DNA from: Patescibacteria group bacterium
GTDB taxonomy: Bacteria > Patescibacteriota > Minisyncoccia > Minisyncoccales > CG1-02-41-26
Direction of reading: 5' to 3'
Assembly (NCBI GenBank): GCA_018830365.1
Contig: JAHJSK010000014.1
Location: 1-9,411 of the forward strand
DNA: 9,411 bases
Under the pieces are notes generated by a model. The model did not search any database. It saw only the letters and a list, made by a program, of their open reading frames with translations, and was not told where the DNA came from. This document shows positions 6,061 through 9,411 of the stretch, piece by piece (position 1 is the first letter of the stretch; each line of letters opens with the position of its first letter). A program made the translations under genes and the position numbers.

Positions 6061-6429
6061 ATGGCTAAAAAAATTTTAATTATTGAAGACGAGGAATTAT
6101 TATATAACATTTTGAAGAAAAAATTAGAATTAGAGGGATATGAAGTTTCTATTGCCGAAAATGGAGTGGAGGGGCTTGAAAAAGTAAAAAAAATAAATCC
6201 TGATTTGATATTGCTTGATATTGTTATGCCGGAAAAGGGAGGGTTTGAGGTAATGGAGGAACTGCAAAAAGAAGACGATTTTAAAGATATTCCAATAATT
6301 ATTATTTCTAATTCTGGCCAACCAGTTGAGTTGGATAGAGCTAAAGAATTAGGAGTAAGGGATTGGTTGATAAAAACCGAATTTGATCCCGAAGAAGTCA
6401 TTGAAAAAGTTAAAAAGCAGATTGGTTAA
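6061..6429 (+). CDS. Single-domain response regulator (CheY-like) 1
   Basis: A 122-residue receiver domain with nothing attached. The acidic pocket is E9, D10 and E11 (ILIIEDEE), the phospho-acceptor is D53 in PDLILLDIVMP, the switch hydroxyl is S83 in IIISNSGQ, and the conserved lysine is K105 in WLIKTEF. All catalytic positions are present. Such receivers work through protein contact or as phosphate relays, because there is no DNA-binding domain. The soluble kinase upstream is the likely phosphodonor, and the second receiver lies 69 bases downstream in the same direction. By eye the two receivers share about 40 % identity, so they look like an old tandem duplication. The start ATG 6061 follows AATAATATAC with no ribosome binding site. 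Confidence 0.95.
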   Translation: MAKKILIIEDEELLYNILKKKLELEGYEVSIAENGVEGLEKVKKINPDLILLDIVMPEKGGFEVMEELQKEDDFKDIPIIIISNSGQPVELDRAKELGVRDWLIKTEFDPEEVIEKVKKQIG

Positions 6430-6434
6430 AATGG

Positions 6435-6481
6435 TCGCAATAATCTGCGAGTGTAAACAATGCAGGAATAATGGCCTGCAT
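6435..6481 (+). other. Two small hairpins between the response-regulator genes
   Basis: TCGCA/TGCGA (6435-6439 with 6446-6450) and ATGCAGG/CCTGCAT (6460-6466 with 6475-6481) fill most of the 69-base gap. No T-run follows directly. They may mark processing or partial attenuation within a shared transcript. Confidence 0.35.
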
Positions 6482-6498
6482 ATTAATCGTAAATTTTT

Positions 6499-6864
6499 AT
6501 GTCAAAAATACTAATCATTGAAGACGATAAATTTTTAAGAGAACTTATTGTCAGAAAACTCATTCAGGAAAATTTTGAAATATCAGAAGCTATGGATGGA
6601 GAAGAGGGTTTGAAAAAAATGAAGGAAGTAAAGCCGGACCTGGTTTTGTTAGATTTAATTTTGCCAAGCATAGATGGGTTTGAGGTTTTAAGCAAAATGA
6701 AGGAAGATATAAATTTGGCGCAGGTACCGGTATTTATTCTTTCTAATTTAGGGCAAAGAGAAGATATAGAAAAAGGATTAAAGTTGGGAGCGGTTGATTA
6801 TTTGGTCAAGGCTCATTTTACTCCGAACGAAATCATTGAGAAAATAAGGGGAACATTGAGATAA
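6499..6864 (+). CDS. Single-domain response regulator (CheY-like) 2
   Basis: A 121-residue stand-alone receiver. Visible are the acidic pocket E8, D9 and D10 (ILIIEDDK), the phospho-acceptor D52 in PDLVLLDLILP, the switch position S82 in FILSNLGQ, and K104 in YLVKAHFTP. It differs from its neighbour mainly in the alpha4-beta5-alpha5 face (REDIEKGLKLGAVDYLVKAHF against PVELDRAKELGVRDWLIKTEF), the surface that normally contacts partners, so the two may have different targets. No output domain follows; TAA at 6862 is followed by repeat DNA. ATG 6499 is preceded by CGTAAATTTTT with no ribosome binding site. Probably cotranscribed with the first receiver. Confidence 0.95.
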   Translation: MSKILIIEDDKFLRELIVRKLIQENFEISEAMDGEEGLKKMKEVKPDLVLLDLILPSIDGFEVLSKMKEDINLAQVPVFILSNLGQREDIEKGLKLGAVDYLVKAHFTPNEIIEKIRGTLR

Positions 6865-6886
6865 ATGCCTGCGACCTTAAGTTTTG

Positions 6887-6923
6887 CTGGATCGCCTAAG
6901 GGGCGAGAATCCCTGCAAGGTTG
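6887..6923 (-). repeat. Diverged family C copy 4
   Basis: Read on the minus strand, CAACCTTGCAGGGA then TCTCGCCCCTTAGGCGATCC aligns with 207-243 (CAACCCTACGGGGA then TCTCGCCCTTCGGGCGATCC). The first mini-stem changes from CCC/GGG to CCT/AGG, a paired change that keeps the pairing. The second stem is TCGCC/GGCGA. It lies just after the stop of the second receiver gene. Confidence 0.6.
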
Positions 6924-6954
6924 ATTTTGAGTTTTGGTGTTTAACCATTGCTTT

Positions 6955-7092
6955 TTTATTTTCAAACGAAGCGAGGGAAAACAAAAATTCACCCTGTTAA
7001 ATAGTTGTTTTACAAATTTAACAGGGCAAGATTTTTGTTTTCCCGACCCGCTTCGCCGTAGCTCCAGCGAGGCGAGGCGAGTGCAGAAAATA
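6955..7092 (+). repeat. Dispersed stem-loop repeat, family A copy 2 (left of holA)
   Basis: These 138 bp match the reverse complement of 8185-8354 at about 133 positions; the other copy has one extra 32-nt GC-rich block. The inner stem CCCTGTTAAAT/ATTTAACAGGG (6992-7002 with 7016-7026) is enclosed by GAAAACAAAAA/TTTTTGTTTTC (6977-6987 with 7032-7042), so the ATTTTTGTTTT run could also terminate the receiver operon. A GC-rich tail (7045-7081) follows. Bases 6955-6975 equal the last seven codons of rpsT. Confidence 0.9.
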
Positions 7093-7188
7093 CACCCCAG
7101 ACACTTGAAGGGGGTTTATCCCTCACCTTTTTTCCTTCGGGAAAAAGGTGAGGGATTTAATACCTCACCCAAATGTCTGGGGTTTATT
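7092..7188 (-). repeat. Palindromic repeat, family B copy 2, in the holA leader
   Basis: ACCCCAGACACTT (7094-7106) pairs with AAATGTCTGGGGT (7171-7183) at 12 of 13 positions. The inner arm TCCCTCACCTTTTTTCC (7119-7135) pairs with 7140-7155 with one bulge, capped by a C(TTCG)G tetraloop. It aligns, inverted, with 5857-5928. It ends about 20 bases before the holA ATG, so the holA transcript probably carries it, or it shields holA from upstream transcription. Confidence 0.85.
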
Positions 7189-7207
7189 GTTAAAAATTTT
7201 TTAAAAA

Positions 7208-8143
7208 ATGATTATTTTTATTTATGGTCCCGATACTTATCGCTCTCGTCAAAAATTGAATGAAATTGTTGAGCGTTATACAAAAATTCATCAACATGGA
7301 TTGAATTTCAAAAAATTTGATTTTAAGGAAACAAACTTTGAAGATTTTAAAAATGAAATTCAGCAGTCGTCAATATTCAATGGGAAAAAATTAGCGATTT
7401 TAACTAATACTTTTTTAAATTCTGAATTTAAAGAAAAATTTAAAAAGGATATTCAATTTTTTAAAAACGCGGAAGACATAATTCTTTTTTACGAGGATGA
7501 AAAAATATTAGAGAGCGATAAATTCGCTCTTTTTCTGAAAAAACAAAGCGAATGGGAAAAATTTGATTTACTAAAAACACAAAAATTAAATGACTGGGTT
7601 AAAGAAGAATTCAAAAAACGCAAAATGGAAATTGAAGAACTTGCTTTGAGCCATTTAATTGATTTTACGGGCAATGATACTTGGCGACTCTCTAATGAAA
7701 TAGAAAAACTTTGTCTTTACAATGTTGGAAAGAATGAAATTTCAGCAGAAGATGTAAAAGTTTTAGTAAAACCCAAAATAGAAACCGATATTTTTAAGAC
7801 CATTGAGACATTGGCAAAAAAAGAAAAAAGTAAAACCCTTGAATTGATTCAAAAACATTTGGAAAAAGGCGATAGTGTTTTTTATCTTTTATCAATGATA
7901 AATTTTCAATTACGAAATTTATTAATGATTAAAAGTTATGGTTTGCCCTCTAATTCGTTTGATATTGCGCAATCCGCTGGAATACATCCTTTTGTGATAA
8001 AAAAAACAATAAATTTAGCGGAAAAATTTTCTTTGGAAGAATTAAAAAAGGCCTATCAAAAAATATTTGAAATAGACCTTAATATAAAAAGCGGAAAGAT
8101 TGAACCTGAGGCAGGATTAAAAGCGCTAATTGTTGATCTTTGA
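7208..8143 (+). CDS. holA: DNA polymerase III subunit delta (HolA)
   Basis: This 311-residue protein fits the delta subunit of the clamp loader, the wrench that opens the beta sliding clamp during replication. The N-terminus MIIFIYGPDTYRSRQKLNEI is the typical HolA opening: a degenerate P-loop region (GPDTYR) in an AAA+-like fold without ATPase function. The middle (about 115-205) includes LNDWVKEEFKKRKMEIEELA and TGNDTWRLSNEIEKL, the usual delta lid-domain pattern. The C-terminal collar follows, with FYLLSMINFQLRNLLMIKS. Length is slightly below the common 330-340 residues. It stands alone, transcribed toward rpsT, and is bracketed by inverted family A repeats. The TGA stop lies inside a 15-bp tandem duplication. 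ATG 7208 is preceded by an A/T run without a ribosome binding site. Confidence 0.93.
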   Translation: MIIFIYGPDTYRSRQKLNEIVERYTKIHQHGLNFKKFDFKETNFEDFKNEIQQSSIFNGKKLAILTNTFLNSEFKEKFKKDIQFFKNAEDIILFYEDEKILESDKFALFLKKQSEWEKFDLLKTQKLNDWVKEEFKKRKMEIEELALSHLIDFTGNDTWRLSNEIEKLCLYNVGKNEISAEDVKVLVKPKIETDIFKTIETLAKKEKSKTLELIQKHLEKGDSVFYLLSMINFQLRNLLMIKSYGLPSNSFDIAQSAGIHPFVIKKTINLAEKFSLEELKKAYQKIFEIDLNIKSGKIEPEAGLKALIVDL

Positions 8144-8167
8144 TTTGCTGATCTCTGATTTGTTGAT
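8135..8167 (+). repeat. 15-bp tandem duplication over the holA stop codon
   Basis: GATCTTTGATTTGCT (8135-8149) is followed at once by GATCTCTGATTTGTT (8150-8164) and GAT. The first unit holds the holA TGA (8141-8143). The second unit repeats the same TGA in frame, giving a back-up stop. Confidence 0.75.
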
Positions 8168-8184
8168 AGAGAGTATTAACTCTA

Positions 8185-8354
8185 TATTTTCTGCACTTGC
8201 CTCGCCTCGCTGGGACTACGGCGAAGCGGGCTCGCCTCGCCGAAGCTTTGGCGTAGCGCTGGTCGGGAAAACAAAAATCTTGCCCTGTTAAATTTGTAAA
8301 ACAACTATTTAACAGGGTGAATTTTTGTTTTTACTCGCTTCGTTTGAAAATAAA
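8185..8354 (-). repeat. Family A copy 3, inverted, overlapping the rpsT 3' end
   Basis: Inverted partner of 6955-7092: five mismatches over 138 aligned bases plus a 32-nt insertion within 8230-8265 that resembles another GC-rich tail unit (AGCGCTACGCCAAAGC...). Its outer edge, 8334-8354, encodes the last seven residues of ribosomal protein S20. The pair frames holA completely and could allow inversion by homologous recombination. Whether that ever happens cannot be told from one sequence. Confidence 0.9.
8272..8330. terminator. Bidirectional intrinsic terminator between holA and rpsT
   Basis: CCCTGTTAAAT (8283-8293) pairs with ATTTAACAGGG (8307-8317) around a 13-nt loop. T-rich runs follow on both strands: ATTTTTGTTTTTA at 8321 on plus, and ATTTTTGTTTTC on minus. 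It begins directly after the rpsT stop and lies downstream of holA, the place expected for a shared terminator. Confidence 0.7.
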
Positions 8355-8597
8355 CTTTGTTATGCGCGATTTTTTCCTGCTTGCGGCATTTTTTTTGATA
8401 GTTCCTTTTTTAGCTGTTTTGTCTAAGCTTTTATAAACAGAAGGCAGGATTTTTTTTGCTTCCTCGTATTTTTTTTCTGAAACCAAATTTTTCACCTCTT
8501 TAAGGAGGTTTTTTATTTTCTTTTTTTTCTGAACATTGCTTTTCCTTCTTTTTATATTTTGGCGCAAAGCCTTTTTTGCAGATTTAGTAATAGGCAT
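8331..8597 (-). CDS. rpsT: 30S ribosomal protein S20
   Basis: An 88-residue, very lysine-rich protein with the S20 pattern: MPITKSAKKALRQNIKRRKS at the N-terminus, a long basic helix, and LDKTAKKGTIKKNAASRKKS at 58-77. S20 binds 16S rRNA early in 30S assembly. Length is normal (E. coli 87). The C-terminus is odd: the last seven residues, FIFKRSE, are encoded by the outer 21 bases of repeat family A, and the identical 21 bases occur inverted at 6955-6975 away from any S20 gene. Either the repeat landed on the gene end and replaced its tail, or a copy of the gene end was carried off with the terminator hairpin. ATG 8597 has no ribosome binding site. It is transcribed away from lysS's 3' end in the same direction, 110 bases downstream. 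Confidence 0.96.
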   Translation of the reverse strand: MPITKSAKKALRQNIKRRKSNVQKKKKIKNLLKEVKNLVSEKKYEEAKKILPSVYKSLDKTAKKGTIKKNAASRKKSRITKFIFKRSE

Positions 8598-8622
8598 ATT
8601 TGTTATATTTTTATTATTTTAA

Positions 8623-8651
8623 ATTCTATCATTATGTTTTAATTTAAGCAA
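8623..8651 (-). promoter_or_regulatory. Candidate sigma-70-type promoter of rpsT
   Basis: On the minus strand TTGCTT (8651-8646) and TAGAAT (8628-8623) are separated by exactly 17 bases. Transcription would start around 8616, leaving a leader of about 20 bases. The -35 matches the consensus at only three positions, so the call depends mainly on the -10 and the spacing. Confidence 0.35.
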
Positions 8652-8707
8652 GCGTAATTTTAAAAGATAAAATTTTTTCAAAAAAATACCTCTAGCCGAA
8701 AAAAAAA

Positions 8708-9411
8708 TTATTTTTTTGACTTCATTGTTGGAAATAAAATTATTTCTTTCAAATTATGAGAGTCGGTAAGTAAAGCAACAAGTCGGTCAATCCCCATTCC
8801 AAATCCAGCCGCAGGCGGCATACCATACTCTAATGTTTCCAAAAAATCCTTATCGCTTCTTATCGCTTCTTTAAATCCTTTTTTAAACAATTTTTCTTGT
8901 TCCTTAAATCTTTCGCTTTGTTCAACAGGATCATTCAACTCAGAAAAACTATTGATTAATTCTATGCCGCTAACAACCAATTGAAAATTAGCTAATTTTG
9001 AAGAATTTTTTTCAAATCTTTTAGCTAATGGCTGAAATCCCAAAGGATGATGTAAGATAAAACACGGCTGAATAATTTTTGGTCTGCAATATTTTTTGTA
9101 AATTTCATCGGCAATTTCTGCTTTGGGCGTATCTTGCTCCACCGCGATTCCCAGTTCTTTGGCTTTTTTACACAAGCCAGCTTGGTTAATTTCTTCTAAA
9201 TCAATTTTAGTGTATTTTTTAAATAATTGAGAAAATTCTATTCTTAGCCAAGGGGTTTTAAAATTAATATTTTCCTTTTCGTATTGCAGAGTTAATTTGC
9301 CCAAAAATTTTTCCACCAAACCAATAATCATTTTTTCCGTTAGCTTCATCATTTCCTTGCAGTCAGCATAAGCCCAATAAAATTCCAAAATAGTAAAATC
9401 CGGATTATGCG
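8708..9411 (-). CDS. lysS: Lysyl-tRNA synthetase, class II, C-terminal half (truncated by window edge)
   Basis: The frame stays open to the window edge: the first visible residues are HNPDFTILEFYWAYADCKEM, so the gene begins outside and 233 residues of a protein usually near 490-500 are visible. LEFYWAYAD follows class II motif 2. The segment GIELINSFSELNDPVEQSER is the lysine-site region typical of LysRS (family form ELxNAFSELNDP). Motif 3 is FGMGIDRLVALLTDSHNLKEIILFP, with the ATP-binding arginine. The enzyme charges tRNA(Lys) using ATP. The glycine-rich run before motif 3 reads GMPPAAGFGMGIDR where many bacteria have GMPPTGGLGIGIDR. An internal in-frame TTG at 9388 could be mistaken for the start, but the upstream HNPDFTI residues are conserved family sequence. 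The stop is TAA at 8708, with no clear terminator before rpsT. Confidence 0.95.
   Translation of the reverse strand, partial: HNPDFTILEFYWAYADCKEMMKLTEKMIIGLVEKFLGKLTLQYEKENINFKTPWLRIEFSQLFKKYTKIDLEEINQAGLCKKAKELGIAVEQDTPKAEIADEIYKKYCRPKIIQPCFILHHPLGFQPLAKRFEKNSSKLANFQLVVSGIELINSFSELNDPVEQSERFKEQEKLFKKGFKEAIRSDKDFLETLEYGMPPAAGFGMGIDRLVALLTDSHNLKEIILFPTMKSKK

Noticed and set aside
6000..6401. 133-residue minus-strand frame opposite the first response regulator
   Set aside because: It is the Ser/Ile-rich antisense shadow of an intact receiver domain with all its active-site residues.
6934..7263. 109-residue open frame on plus from a TTG
   Set aside because: It runs through family A and B repeats and overlaps the holA start in another frame; the translation has no protein-like pattern.
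8141..8178. Possible UGA recoding (code 25) extending holA
   Set aside because: Reading through adds only a few residues of a tandem duplication, and no gene in the window has an internal TGA that needs recoding.
201..8321. CRISPR array suspected from the recurring palindromic repeats
   Set aside because: Copies are far apart, in both orientations, not regularly spaced, and no cas gene is present.
6955..8354. Composite transposon carrying holA
   Set aside because: The flanking repeats contain no transposase, no clear terminal dinucleotide and no target duplication; holA is a core gene.

Overview
The window is AT-rich, encodes compact genes and has unusually repeat-laden intergenic DNA. The HolA, S20 and LysRS sequences, the histidine-kinase H-box wording (AAHQLRTPLSAIKW) and the GC-rich palindromic spacers resemble Patescibacteria (Candidate Phyla Radiation). 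That placement is an inference from protein and repeat style, not from a marker-gene tree. The standard bacterial code fits: holA ends on TGA and no gene needs TGA read through. None of the seven complete or start-containing genes has a convincing Shine-Dalgarno sequence; all begin behind A/T-rich leaders.

Layout: (1) 1-159, the coiled-coil C-terminus of a protein cut by the window edge. (2) 160-344, a structured repeat. (3) 345-1583, an M20-family metallohydrolase, convergent with (4) a GNAT acetyltransferase (1698-2201, minus); a hairpin lies between them. (5) 2202-2895, about 690 bp without a gene, holding a 105-bp MITE-like element, a run of mutually exclusive hairpins and a dispersed repeat. 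(6) 2896-4074, a FIST sensory-domain protein. (7) 4075-4457, a branched inverted-repeat element. (8) 4458-5711, a soluble PAS histidine kinase. (9) 5712-6060, heptamer tandem repeats and a 36-bp perfect palindrome. (10) Two single-domain response regulators (6061-6429 and 6499-6864). (11) holA (7208-8143), bracketed by near-identical inverted repeats. (12) rpsT (8331-8597, minus), whose last seven codons lie inside the right-hand repeat. (13) lysS (8708 to the edge, minus), lacking its N-terminal part.

The FIST protein, the cytoplasmic kinase and the two CheY-like receivers lie on one strand in sequence and plausibly form one signalling pathway: ligand sensing, autophosphorylation, then two phospho-acceptors with no DNA-binding output. 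holA, rpsT and lysS are core replication and translation genes.

The most unusual content is non-coding. Three dispersed repeat families occur. Family A is a 39-nt stem-loop plus a GC-rich tail, with three copies. Family B is a long GGTGAGGG-type palindrome, with two copies. Family C is a CAATTGCAACCC stem-loop unit, with four copies, two of which form the base of a branched structure at 4143-4407. No transposase is present, so how these repeats spread, or what they do, is open.
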